Positions 45,485-57,424 of a DNA stretch of 64,000 bases are shown in pieces. The translations under genes were made by a program, and so were the position numbers. Positions within the stretch are counted from its first letter, which is position 1; every line of letters begins with the position of its first letter. The notes below the pieces were generated by a model. It saw only the letters and a list, made by a program, of their open reading frames with translations. It made no database searches and was not told where the DNA came from. The DNA is from Plectrocnemia conspersa. Lineage: Eukaryota; Arthropoda; Insecta; Trichoptera; Polycentropodidae. Where the stretch lies: the NCBI GenBank assembly GCA_009617715.1, contig VTFK01000275.1:620001-684000 (forward strand), given 5' to 3'.

Positions 45485-46487
45485 ATGCCTGCACTATACT
45501 AAGTAGAGTAAACGAGCACACTGTCACAAATTTCATATGCCGTCCGGACGGCGGCTTCTGTCACGTACAGCCGGCATATTTGCGCGCGATCAAAAAAAGT
45601 GCCAAATAATCGCAATTTGTAAATTGTCATATTATTAAAATTACGTGGGTTAAATTGTGTGAGCACTCATTAATACAATATCAATTAAAACTTTCCGGTC
45701 GTAAATATTCAATTTACACAAAATCTTTGTCGGCTTTTGCAAAATGCCATAAGGCATAAAAATGATACTTCAGAATACGAACACCATATCTGTGACTATA
45801 CTAGAATTTGTCACCATCGATTCTAAATAAGAATTCGTTATGGTGTGACATTTATATAAACCGATCTAGCAAAATACATAAGAATATTCAAAACGATTTT
45901 TTTTAACAAAATCAAGTATCACTAATTATTTTTTAATTATTTAATTTTATATGAAAAAAATATAATAACGATATCTATTAAAATAATATACTATTAAAAA
46001 TATAATTAATCCCTTTTGGTGCCCTAAAATATTCAAAGATGTCAGTAAGAGTCTGTTGAAGTCCCCGATAAGCATGTGGTATTATAACTTGACCACGAGA
46101 CCACGATGCAGCGCTCTACATGCATGTTAACCATAGGACGCCTACGCGCATACTGAAATTGAACCGAATTATTCGTTCTATCTCAGTTTGCGAAACACTA
46201 TATCATAATCTCTCTCACTCTCGTCACTTAACACGCAAGAGAGCGAAAGGGGAAGTATCTCACCGCTCGCTCTCGAAAGAGCAGCTCCGACCTTAGTCCC
46301 TTTGACTCGGAAAATAATGCCGACAATGTTTGGAAGTACTTGAAGCTGGCCAAGTTGACTGAATTACCCCCACTTTACCTCCGTTTTGGTAACCTCAGAG
46401 AGATTTTAGAGCGGGCAGAACCGAACTCACTATATTCTCCGTCCTTGGCTAACCTTGGCCAACTTCCAAAGAGTGTAGTGCAGGCAT
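45485..46487. mobile_element. Family E element, copy 2
   Basis: Left end ATGCCTGCACTATACT preceded by TA (45483-45484). Right end is the reverse complement of the family terminus, ending GGCAT at 46487 and followed by AA, so one TA is lost by mutation or recombination. Interior aligns with copy 1 over its whole length, including 'catatgccgtccggacggcgg', the 'ttggtgccctaaaatattca' block and the CGCTCG-rich part. Some 40 bp near the left end differ. Confidence 0.8.
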
Positions 46488-46800
46488 AACATTGACTTGA
46501 ATTTGAACCATACTGCTAGTTTTTTTTTTCTCGAAAACTGTTTTTTAAAAATTCTCGAAAAATATATTTTTTTATTATCATCATAAAATGTATTATAATA
46601 AAAAATAAATTAATATATTTTTTTAATGGTTTACAGCCACTTCAATTCAAAATACACATACTAGTTTTAATTCCTTAAATTAACAGTGGCATTTAGAGCA
46701 GGTAGTATGTAAAGAAACAAAAAAAATTATATAACACTCGGGAAACATTTCTCGAAAATATAAGTTTTATGACTAACTCTAGGCATTACAATTAACAAAT
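46488..46800. repeat. Right-flank segment shared with family E copy 3
   Basis: The 310 bp after copy 2 also follow copy 3 (63574-63870): 'accatactgctagt', 'atggtttacagccac', 'agagcaggtagtatgt', 'aactctaggcattac'. Copy 1 lacks this flank. Either copies 2 and 3 derive from one duplicated locus or E landed in another repeat before it spread. Confidence 0.8.
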
Positions 46801-48280
46801 ATTTCGTTATAGCTTTATTTAATATTTGCTGGTCAACAATAATAAGAATGCAAGGATTAATAACTTAATAATGATTATATTATTAAGTTTTTAGTCAGCT
46901 AAATAAAAAGAGGCAATATTTATATGTAATATATCAATAATACAATAATATATTGTAATTTAAGATGGCCGTTAATTAAACACGCATTAAGGAATAAATA
47001 TTTCACCATTATACTACTATAAATGAATATAAATGTAAGCAATAAAAAGATTTTTAATATACAAAAATATATACTGTAATAATATAAGTTAATTCTATAT
47101 TTTACGTATATTTTTCCATATATCTAAATATCTCAGAAATTTAAAACTTTTTCTTATTTGATAAAAATGAAAACATCAAAAAATGAGAAACAGTACTGTT
47201 AATCATAAGCGATATAATAACTAGTTTTTCTGTTTTTGCTAAGAGATCCTCTTTATATAATACTCATTCCAGAAACACGCTATAGCTATTCTTGGTAAAT
47301 ATTGTTACATTAATATTTACTATGTTAAATGTTAAACGAATTTATGTTAAATGCCCATTAATAATTAAAATCTTTAACGATATTATTATACAATATAATC
47401 AATTGGAATAATTGGATGATAGTCGATAAGTCAATGGAACCGAAAAGAGGGAAATATTCTAAAAGCAGTAATTGCTAATCGGATATGAATTAATTAACCT
47501 AATTAATAAGTACCTGTTGAATATACAGCATAGTCGCATTATTAATGTTTTATATTGTATATAACTATATCGAAATTTAAACTTCACATTTGCACTCATA
47601 CACTTAAGTTTTTGCTGGTTTTTATGTGTGCCTTTTTTCCCATCATGGTAAATTAAAATCAATTATAATAAAACAAGATAAATTATCGACAATCAATAAA
47701 ACTTTAAAATCGAATGCTTCATGCTTCACATATCTTTTCACTCGAGTAAAAAGCAATTAATGAACAATTCAGTTAATTAAGCAGCACTCACCCATGATTT
47801 ATGATAATAAAAAGACAACCTATATAAAAGAACATATTTTATTTTCTTGATGATTATTTTTTTTTTTTGAGAATTACCAATAACTAATAATTGCCTCAGT
47901 GTAAAACTATAAAAAGAGACTTAATTGTACAAACAATGAATAAGATCTTCCTGAATGTGGAAGAACATTATTTTACCTACAATCCAAAAGAACCATTCCT
48001 TTCATACTTAATATAACAAGCAACAGATATTAAAAATAAATATTATTGTTATTTTTACGCAATAAAATACTCTTTCGCATAATAATACTATATTATATAT
48101 TCTACAATATTTCTCTTATTCAGATCATACATATTATTTTAATAATAAATTTTCTACTGTATTAGGCCTAATAGTATATACTTTTACAATTTTCTGAACA
48201 CGTCTTATTCCCAAAAGTATCTCGTTCAATATACATATAACTACGAATATAAGTATAGGCGATAAAAAAATAACACTATC
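46801..48280. other. AT-rich spacer
   Basis: Long AT-rich stretch. A 67-codon minus-strand frame is unrecognised. No feature supported. Confidence 0.5.
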
Positions 48281-48284
48281 CGCT

Positions 48285-48510
48285 CGAATATCGACTCTCG
48301 TGTCTTTTGAATAAGGCGTGAAGAATAACCCTCAATCGCAGAAACAAATAAAAAGTGGGAACTGTCTCAGCTCCGACGTGCGGATAAAGGCTTGTATCTT
48401 TTTCAATAAAGCCTTCTATTGAAGCTGTGGTGCAAGCTTAAAGAACCGCGAACCATGGGTTTCAAATGCTCCGTGACCGAGATCTGTGCAAGGGTTGCCA
48501 CACGATGATC
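48285..48510. other. GC-richer patch
   Basis: Contains the weak inverted pair 'aataaaaagt...aataaagcctt' and balanced composition. Unrecognised. Confidence 0.2.
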
Positions 48511-49280
48511 GTTTATTGAAAATTCGTTTATTTTACATTAAATACTGAACCTTTATTTAAACGGGCATGTACGCAAAATAAAGGCTGCATTCGGCTCTTA
48601 AGCCATTTTTTACCTTAAGCTGACACAAAAAAGTAAACCTGAACTGTTGTCTATTTTATCTAGTAATTCTTTAAATTTATAAAATGTCGCTCTATAGAAT
48701 AATGTAAAGTTTGTAGTAAAGTGCAGTAAATATTTTTTTTAGAATACATTAACTGCTGCTGTTATATTTATAACGTATGTAAATTATCTACACCTTTTGG
48801 GACGCAGTAAAACGAAGCTCCCTCCCCACATACTCTAAGAGTAAGCGTGTATTAAAGGCTATTTTCCTGCAATTTCCCTGTTTTTTCTGTTTCTGATAGT
48901 TGCAACTTATTTTTAACAAAAACAAGTTACCCTTAAATTGTATTAACAGAATAAATGGATCACTAAAAGAAGCTCTTATTTTTGAGGTTAAAAAGCAACA
49001 CTGCCATTGTAAACACACCGCAAGCCCATCATTTCTGTGACAAGAAACTATGTAAATTACAAACGGCACTCTTAAAAAACGAGTTAAACAACCGCCTACA
49101 TTTTTACCTACTTAGTATATTCCATTTACAAATTTCTGAAATAATTTACGCTTTTAAAATTTATTTTGTTAATAGTAAATACTGCTATAAATATAATTAA
49201 ATAATTAAATTTACCTATATAGTGTTAAACATAATTAAAAATTGATTTGGTATCCGTGATTTTTATTTTGAGAAAAAAAT
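48511..49280. other. AT-rich spacer
   Basis: Two unrecognised frames of 93 (minus) and 72 (plus) codons. Nothing supported. Confidence 0.4.
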
Positions 49281-49284
49281 ATGT

Positions 49285-49520
49285 AGCCCTAACCAAAAGT
49301 CCCAGGAGCCAAGGCACTAGCGCCTTAGACGACCATATAACGACGCTGAAGCGATTCATCACCCTATGCCAACGGTAAGTAGAGATCTAAGTTGTCAAAG
49401 GAACTCATTTGAGTCTGTGAAAGGAAGTCAATCTCCGGCAGATGTTAGATAGCTACCTTCCTTCCCACACTTCCAGCGCCAATGCCTCCCCAGTGGAGGT
49501 CCCACGGCCGTAGTGGCGTA
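49285..49520. other. GC-richer island of unknown nature
   Basis: Balanced, with 'aaggcactagcgcctt' (a 5-bp stem dyad at 49310-49325) and 'ccccagtggaggtcccacgg'. Possibly an old repeat; no partner in the window. Confidence 0.25.
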
Positions 49521-50355
49521 TCAAAAACTTATAAACCTATAGTATCGCACAACCGCAAATTAATACTATTTAAGTATACTACGAAACATCTAATATATTA
49601 TACATACATATATAAAGTATCAAAAGGTCATTAGTATCAGAATGGTCTTTGAAATATGAATATTTTATTTATTATTCAAGGTATCGTTTCGAGTATCGCA
49701 ATTAAATTACAACATTTTCGCATCGTTTCGCGGTATTAAACAGTAGCAGTGTATATACAGTGGGTTCAAACTTTAATTAGAAGTAAAAGCCGCTCCTTTG
49801 CATCTTGGACGAAGACCAAATTCAATTTCTATATTCTTTGCTAACTTGGAAATCTGCAGTCTTACTGGAAAACCAATGCGCCGCAAAACGCATAAAAAAG
49901 CTCTCTGTGCGATGTATAATTAAATTAATTCGTGAAGGAATATAGATGTAATTAAAATTTACCTTGTAATAATAATGAATAGTTTTAATAATGTATAATA
50001 ATATATAACAGTGAACTATGGTAATAAATAACATAAAAGAAATATATACATATTAATGTATATTTTATATTTTAAAAGTTTTAAAAGCTTTCTGCTTTGC
50101 CTTTAATCAATTTAATGCAGTGGTATTAGCGATATAAGTTGAGTTGGTTTTTTAAATGAAAAAATAATTAATTTGTATTTTATTTGGCAAAAGTAAAATA
50201 TAGTCGGAATAGCATAAGTATTAAGAAAATTTTTTATTTACAAAAATGCAAAAAAGCTGTCTCAATTTTTATTTATAAAAATGCGCTATGATCGAAAATC
50301 GGTTCAAACTGCAAAGTGGCATATTTTGATTATACATTTAAATATGCAAATATTT
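49521..50355. other. AT-rich spacer
   Basis: Nothing supported. Confidence 0.5.
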
Positions 50356-50413
50356 TATGTCACTGATTCCCAAACTATTAAGTCTTTTATTTATTATTTA
50401 CTTATAAGCAGTG

Positions 50414-51000
50414 TTTTTTTCTCATAGAACGCACAGGAACAACGTTCCGGCTCATTTTTTCACAGGATTTTATAAGTTTTTAAAGTAACCTTAAAAAAAT
50501 TATGTTTGGTCCATGTCCTATTAATAAAAATACCACAAAATTAACTGATACAAAGTCTGTTGATATTTCAAAATCTGATTTTGAGAAGGAAAATCAAACC
50601 AGAAATGACTGGTCAGACTGCTGGACTTATGATAAAAACTTACATCAAAAAAATAAAACTTAGATGTACGCCTTGTGGAAAAGTTGGAACTCTTGAATTG
50701 AAACGAAAATGGAAACAAAACTTTCCAAAAAATGGACCAACAATATGCAAGAGACAAAATCACATGGAGACAAAATTTGCTTACATAAAATTTGCTGCTT
50801 TTTAAACGTCATTATCATGCGAAAAAAAATATTACTGCAGGTTTTATTTGAACTGCATATAAAGGAAAATTTTAGTAAAAAAAATGTCAAATCCAATAAT
50901 AAAGTTTCGTTGATAATTAATGAATATATAATATAAGAAAAATATTACTCTCATATTATATGTTCGATAATGTATCAAAAGTATTGAAATATTTTTTCCG
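50414..51000 (+). mobile_element. hAT-like relic
   Basis: Starts with CAGTGTTTTTTTCTCATAGA, an hAT-type terminus. The following frames read SDFEKENQTRNDWSDCWTYD (50568-50627) and RCTPCGKVGTLELKRKWKQN, with FPKNGPTICKRQNH (50664-50765), resembling the degenerate C-x2-C zinc-finger region (IGCSICKKVGTL-like) of ZBED/hAT-type transposases. Frames overlap and break, and no catalytic or dimerisation domain follows. The right end was not found. Confidence 0.4.
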
Positions 51001-51370
51001 ACAAATTTATTTTTGTACTAAGTAGAACTTGAAAAAGTAACTAATTTCTTACTCTTCAGTCTTATAGAATGACTTGCTTAAAAATTGCTAGCATGACATC
51101 TTCATTTTATTATAGTTCACCATTATACTAATCATAGACTAGAAGAACTAAAATAGAAACCAACCGTCTTGAAAGTGTTATATTTACACAACAATAGAAG
51201 ATAGATCTAGTGACCGAATAATAGCGGTATAATTGAAAAAATTTCAAGTACTACTATGTATTTTCTTGGAAGGAATGCGCGCTTAACAATACATTCTACC
51301 CTGTACTCATTACTATTGTTCCTCAACTCTTTAGTTACCGTTCGCCGGAGTGACCGTAACTGGACCGTTT
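51001..51370. other. Spacer
   Basis: AT-rich, balanced from 51290 to 51360. Nothing recognised. Confidence 0.4.
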
Positions 51371-51373
51371 ATA

Positions 51374-51605
51374 TTAGGGTGTGAACACATTTTGCGGGTG
51401 TGTCCAAGAAACAGGCAATTAGCTAGCAAACATCCTATTCTGCGATTCACCATGGCTGTTTCAAAAATACATTTTTAACAATGGTTCATTTGGTCACAAA
51501 AAAAACGCCATGGAAACACAGCAGCAGAGACGAACCATGAGATTGTATGGATACAATACTAATTCCGGCGTCTATTTGGCTGCATTTGCATTTGCCCTCA
51601 AAACC
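51374..51605. repeat. Dispersed repeat family D, copy 3
   Basis: Begins 'agggtgtgaacacattttgcgg', contains 'cagcagcagagacgaacca' and ends 'tatttggctgc...ccctcaaaaccc', in parallel with copy 2. Confidence 0.6.
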
Positions 51606-51689
51606 CTTAAAATGTAATATTAGTGATATCAATTTTTTACGTTTTAAAATGTATTTCTATCCCAAATACCACTACAAACAGTAGCTGCA

Positions 51690-52110
51690 ATATCTTTTCT
51701 AGTTCACTTCAACCAACACTCTCGTAATCGATTCTTGTACGCGATTCACGAGTGCGCGTTTCATTACCATACGGCAATACTTTTGTCGGTTTCAACTCTC
51801 GAAACGTAGCTGCACGCCCAATTATGGCGCACTCGTGTATCCGCACGAAATCTCTCGAGCGGATTTTTGTATGTAGTATGCAGGTTGCATTTCCGGTTCC
51901 GGTCTAAAAAGAAACTCGCCAGGGGTTTTTTATGCGCGGCCCCGCAGCCTCTCAGACTCGCATCCCCCCACCCATCGCGTTTAATGACGGCGCGTTTTGA
52001 TTATGCAGCTCTGCTCATTACCGACGAGGGCGCGTCGCAACACAAAGATGCCACGTTTGCAATTTAATTACGAACTTCTCTCTCGCTCTTTCTCTTCTAT
52101 AGGAAAGGTA
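51690..52110. promoter_or_regulatory. GC-richer non-coding island
   Basis: Balanced, CG-containing, non-repetitive, ending in a CT-rich tract (52075-52100). Unrecognised 66-codon frame. Candidate regulatory DNA. Confidence 0.3.
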
Positions 52111-52715
52111 CTCACGTTGTTTTTAGATGGATTGTAAAAAAAAAAAATTAAAAGCCTTGTGATTAATTCAAAGATAGCTCTTTGCCATTCTGGAACTTGG
52201 CCACACGGAAAACCGAAACTATGCTATGCTATGAAAACCGAAAGCATCTATCGAAGTTTATGACCACAACATCAAATTGGCATATTATTCTTTGGAAATG
52301 TGTTTTGGAGAGTTAACTGAAGACCATTACTCGCGACAGCTTAGGTAGGAAGTCGGGCCTAGCCTCAGTCGCGTGTACCATTAGCAACTATATTTTAGTA
52401 AGGATTGTAGTTACTAACGGACCAAAATAAGTTATGCTTATGCAATTACTAAAAAGAACTGGCTGCCTAAAACCTGAATAAACCACAATCGCATTTAATA
52501 TACCATTATTATTCATTATTTAATAATACAATAATAAAAAAAATGTATTTATTGAACAAATAAATTTTATCAAACAGATTTTTTTAATATAATTCAACCA
52601 TTAACTAACAGCATGTAAAAATTAATTTCATAAATCATTGAATCAATTAAAATTGGTCTGAAAGAATAAAACTAGAAATGCATTTTTACTTTTTTTCGAT
52701 ATTACAATAATGAAA
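52111..52715. other. Spacer
   Basis: Balanced to about 52480 with a short 'ctatgctatgctatg' triplication (52219-52233), then AT-rich. Confidence 0.35.
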
Positions 52716-52719
52716 TTGT

Positions 52720-53115
52720 TATTTTACTTGACTTTTCGCTTCGCAGCCGTTTTTCCCCATTCGTGGGGAGAAAGTGCCCATTTTACCCTTGTAGATATAT
52801 ATTTTTACAAAACAAATATTTGAATTTCTATCGAGCTCTGAAACAGCTTAAGTTTAATATGAAATGTAATCAAATTATCCACCTCACCTCGGCGACGACT
52901 TTCCAAGTCTCGGCCCTTCCTCTCGCCGTATCATGAATTGGAAATGTAATTTTCTTTTTACAACCTCAAATTATTTTTCAAACAATAACTTATGCGCTCT
53001 CAGTGAGTATTTTCACCCCAAAGCCTCCCACGGTTTTACGACGGGGCGAAATTCGAAAATTAACCGAACGCGATCGTTGGTGTCTACAAACCTTTATATT
53101 CAAAGTGAGAATTTG
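52720..53115. promoter_or_regulatory. GC-richer non-coding island
   Basis: Balanced patches 52735-52800 and 52880-53110. A 77-codon plus-strand frame is unrecognised. Confidence 0.25.
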
Positions 53116-53640
53116 GAGCAAAATTGTTTTTATTTGTTTCTTATACATCTACTTATTATAGTTTAATTATATTATATAAGGGTATATTTAAATATTTTTT
53201 AATGCCTAGGAGCGTAATGTATATATTGGTTAATAATAAAAAAAACTTAAGACAATGCTGCTATATTGTAAATCTGATTCGCCAAATATAATAACATATT
53301 ATATGTGAAGGAAAATAGTATTTTAACAACTACAACATAATATTTTTGCTGGAAATAAATTTTGGATTTGTAATATAATATATAAGTTTAAATTGCAGAA
53401 AAAAGTTTAACAATATTTTTAATATTGTCATTAAATATAAAATTTATTCTTTCATAAAGTGAAAATATTTTAAAATCTAATATTAATACTACAATACTAT
53501 ACAAACGCCACATTTTAATAATGGTATAAAACCAGATTGAAATCCTTTAATGAAAACTTAATTTGTTTCTACAGAAAATTACGCATTTCAAAAAGCTTTC
53601 CTAAATAATTTGATTAACTTGAATTGAGCAAAGTTTGAAA
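53116..53640. other. AT-rich spacer
   Basis: Nothing supported. Confidence 0.5.
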
Positions 53641-53689
53641 AAAATGGTATTTAATATAAATACACTTAAATATCTGGGAGATGGGAGAG

Positions 53690-53810
53690 TTCGCGTATCG
53701 CATTTTCCCCTTAATCTCTATTGCCTACGTTTCGATATTCAATAGTGGGGTCATCATCTGGAGTAAACTCCTATTCTTATATTTTTTGGTTCATATTTTC
53801 TGAACATATT
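53690..53810 (+). mobile_element. NLTR-A C-terminal fragment (weak)
   Basis: The plus strand reads VSIFNSGVIIWSKLLF with frameshifted upstream sequence, parallel to the SILESGSIIWNS block of NLTR-A (41770-41870, minus). DNA similarity is faint. Confidence 0.4.
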
Positions 53811-53989
53811 ATTCCAAATTATACTTCTTAAGCACAAATACGAAAAAATTATTGTTATTATATGAACGTCTTTTTAAATTATATATATTATAGGCTATTA
53901 AAATTTATTAATTATAAAAAAAAAACACAAATATATAAACCTTAATGCGTGATCTTATCATAAATGTATAGCATAACTAAATTCAGTTA

Positions 53990-54290
53990 AAATTTCTGTA
54001 CCAAAATATTTCCATCGAGATCGTAGAAATAATCTGATGGCAAACGAGATGGAAAAAATTACACAGTATGGCATTTTCCGACACTAGAGGCATACAGTTG
54101 ACAGAAGCTCATCTCTATAAAGAATTTAAATCGCTTTGTAGAAAGGAGGATCCCGTAACAGATCCAATGCATTTAAACAATTTTCAATAATCTGCACACA
54201 GAATAAAACTCCCTGTATTTATATCATTAATAAATAACGTAAAGAGCATAGGACCCTTGAAGAACCCCCGAAGAGGAATATACTATATAT
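53990..54290 (-). mobile_element. NLTR-A reverse transcriptase fragment
   Basis: Matches 41960-42305: 'acacagtatggca-ttt', 'agagt-taaatc-ctttgtag', 'ttatatcattaataaataac' and 'gaa-aacccccgaagagg' in the same order. Covers the region around the catalytic YADD block but is disrupted. Confidence 0.7.
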
Positions 54291-55125
54291 TACTGTTTTT
54301 TTATTATTATAGAATACTACATAATAAAGAAAAATATAGTTTTCATAAAAAAAAATGATTATATACAAAAAAGATTATATACATAATTAAATATACTAGT
54401 GAAAGTTATAAAACCATTGAAATGTCTGCTTTTACTTTAAAGCAAAAATATTCTGCATATATTTAAACTTAATGTTTTTATACTAGTCTCCGATATTTGA
54501 GATCAGACTTTGTATGGTTTTGCGAAATATTGGTATTTTCTAATGTGAAAATAACAATGTTCTTTAATCGTTGGTTTCTGTAACTTTATGATTAGCATAA
54601 AAGGATGTAATGAGAAAAATAATTACGGTTTCATTCATGTGTATTTATGGCATAAATAAGTTTTATTATGTAACTAAGCTGTTTTATTGTATATTATTCT
54701 AATGGTCGCAATGGCAGCAAGCTTACTAAAACAAAATTTCGGAATGTGCTTATTAAAATGAAATCGGGTGCACTCATGTTTATTTTAGAGAAACGGCAGC
54801 AAAACTTTTCTACGATTTGTAACCATTATAAAATTTTAAGGGTTGTTAAACCATCTACACAATTAATTCAAAGGGCATTCTAACGGCAATTCCAAACAAA
54901 TGAAAAGAGAAACCAATTAGTCTCGAAATTGAAACCTAACAATGAAAAAAGATCTCGGCACTAAACAATTGCGTTAATAATTGCTAATATTTTACCGACC
55001 ACCTATTTGCATATCCATCCTGAGACTTTAATCACTCTTGTTAGCACCCATAAGTACCGAAGAAACATACTCTTTGTGTGGAAAGAATACGCGATAGACA
55101 ATGCAAGTGACCATCTGTCCGTTTA
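54291..55125. other. Spacer
   Basis: AT-rich to 54690, then moderately balanced (54700-55110). No gene or repeat recognised. Confidence 0.4.
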
Positions 55126-55131
55126 AATTTT

Positions 55132-55325
55132 AAAGCGTAAACACATTCGTTTACGTGATCAAAAAAATATGCAATTGGCCAACAAACATCTTCATCTGCA
55201 ATTTGTCAGAGCAGACAGAAGCAGACGCACCACGAGGACCAAGAAGTCCTGGAACGAGACACATCAGCGGATCATCCAGCATCATCACAAGAACACATTA
55301 CGAAAAAGTTCGATAAGTATACAAA
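55132..55325. repeat. Dispersed repeat family D, copy 4
   Basis: Begins 'gcgtaaacacattcg', contains 'ggccaacaaacatc' and 'atcacaagaacacattacga' as in copy 2. The 75-codon frame over it is not a gene. Confidence 0.55.
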
Positions 55326-55539
55326 TTGTTCTCAATGATGTAGTAACTATAATATATTTTACTATACATTATTTTTTTTATATTACTATTCATTAAGAAG
55401 TTTCTGTTCCAATAAAAACACTAGACAAAATAATTTAAAAAATATTATTGTAACCTTAAAACGCTTTGGAATAAGATGTTAAAAGAAGTATAATATAAGT
55501 TTTATTCCCACCCTGTTGCTAAAAAATAGTAAAAAAAGC

Positions 55540-55915
55540 ACACATCACGCCATTCGCTTCGCTTAATATTCATCGGACCCACGTGCTAGCATTATTGGTC
55601 AATTTTTTTTCACGTCACAGTGACACGGTCAGTTTGTGGATTGATTGAATTTCCACGTCGCGTCGGCCAGAAAGAAAAATGGCGCTAGCTGACTAATTGT
55701 CGAGCCGCGGTACGTGCTCGCAGCATGGCGCACCAGACATTTACTCATTGCTTAATTAGTTTGATTTAAAGTTCGGGGACGGCTCGTACCTAGTCTCGGT
55801 TCAACTTGGCTGTCCCATCGCTAACAATCAATGTCCTCCGATTAAGATCCATTTGCCGGATAATTTGCCCGAGACGTATTGCTATCGGATAATTGCGACG
55901 CTACTGTGAGAAGGC
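55540..55915. promoter_or_regulatory. Candidate cis-regulatory element
   Basis: About 375 bp of balanced, non-repetitive sequence without coding potential. It contains CACGTG (55580-55585), several CACGTC/GACG words, TTAATTAG (55752-55759), ATTGATTG and paired CGGATAAT words (55857-55864 and 55886-55893). Together with 25640-26040 this is the most enhancer-like segment of the window. Inference only. Confidence 0.4.
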
Positions 55916-57420
55916 CTAAAAGCATTTATTTAAATTATTATCACCAAAATATATATAAATAGAAAGAGCTTAATTAAAGCTCGTTCTATGAAACAGGTAT
56001 TTTAACATGTTCTGACCACTTCAATTCGTTTACTGTGACAAATGAAGTAAGGCAACGATAGTAACAAGGATGCACAAACAATATAATCAAAGTACATTTC
56101 TCTCTCTCTGCTTTATTCCTTAGTTGCAAAAATAATGACAGTTGCTTACAAAAATTATATATATATATTTTTATGATAGTTTTATATACAATCCTAACAC
56201 TTTTATTTAATATAAATATATTATTGCAATTGTCCATCTTTATTGAAATATAATCAATAAAGTATGAAAATTTATTGATTGAAAATTTTTTTCTTACATA
56301 AATTTATTTAGGTTTAATAAATTAAAAGTAGGTTTATTATGTGATCCAGACTTTGCATTTGAGAGTAATGAAAATGTGGAAAACTAATTGACTTAATCTA
56401 GTATTGATATTTTTATTTATAAATATTTTATAGGATCACAATCTAGTGAAAATTATTTATATTGAAGTTTTTAATCATAAATATGCTACAATGATTTTTA
56501 TTAAAATAAATATTGGTTTTTAAAAATAAAATAAATATATACCTATGTAAATTTTCCACTATCATTAGTTAGGTTTAATCATCTGCAAAATTTAAATTTT
56601 AACACTAATGATTTTTTTTCAATTTTTTTTCAATAGTTAAGCTTAGAACTCATACTATGATTTTTGCAATTTAATTGAGAAATTCCTTTAAATATATGTG
56701 TATAAAATGCTCGAGATGCAGCAATTACTGAACAGCAATTCTAGGATATATTAATAAATATAAGAATATTCAAAATGAGTATGGATTCTTGTAATTCCGA
56801 AAATAAGAATTCTAACTTTGTCGCCAGCTACAGCGAACACAACCAGCTAGTTGTATTACCCAACATTTTTTTTATATATTTTATTACACATCAAAAACTT
56901 TAAGTTACACCTTGTTATCATGTTCACTTTTCACGCGACTACATTTTACTACAAACACTGTGTTATGAATCATGTCGTTTAATTTCGTAGCCTATCCTCA
57001 GCGTCCCCAGGTCGTAAAAAGCAAATTGTTACCCCGCCTCGTAAACAAAGGCGTAAATATATACAAAGGTAATTGGTGCATCGTTGCACTTGTCGCCACA
57101 TCATATTCCATTATATTTATTTGTCCCGTGTGTGCTAACACACCCCCAATTTCTTTGCAAATGTGGAAGAAAATGTGTTGCCAGGGACGACGAGCAATTT
57201 TAGCAGGGTGTGAATGCACCACAAGATTACATTGCCTACATCATATTATTATAACATATTTATTCATAGCGCATGGGGTGGCTATAAACTATTATGGTAA
57301 AGTGAGTTAGTTTTTAGAGTAATCATACTTTACATCGTAAGTATTTTATGTAATGTCAGAAATTAAAGATATATTATATCTTTAGCAAGCAATACTCTGT
57401 ATTTTCCTCTCACGTATATT
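55916..57420. other. AT-rich spacer with a balanced end
   Basis: AT-rich to 56800. 56810-57300 is more balanced and holds overlapping unrecognised frames (112 codons plus, 74 minus). No domain, so no gene call. Confidence 0.4.
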
Positions 57421-57424
57421 ATTA

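Noticed and set aside
50361..50382. hAT-terminus-like 'cactgattcccaaactatta'
   Set aside because: No partner end found; could be unrelated to the relic starting at 50414.
56972..57310. 112-codon plus-strand open frame with cysteine-rich middle
   Set aside because: No recognisable fold; a similar-length frame exists on the other strand; no splice or start context that favours it.
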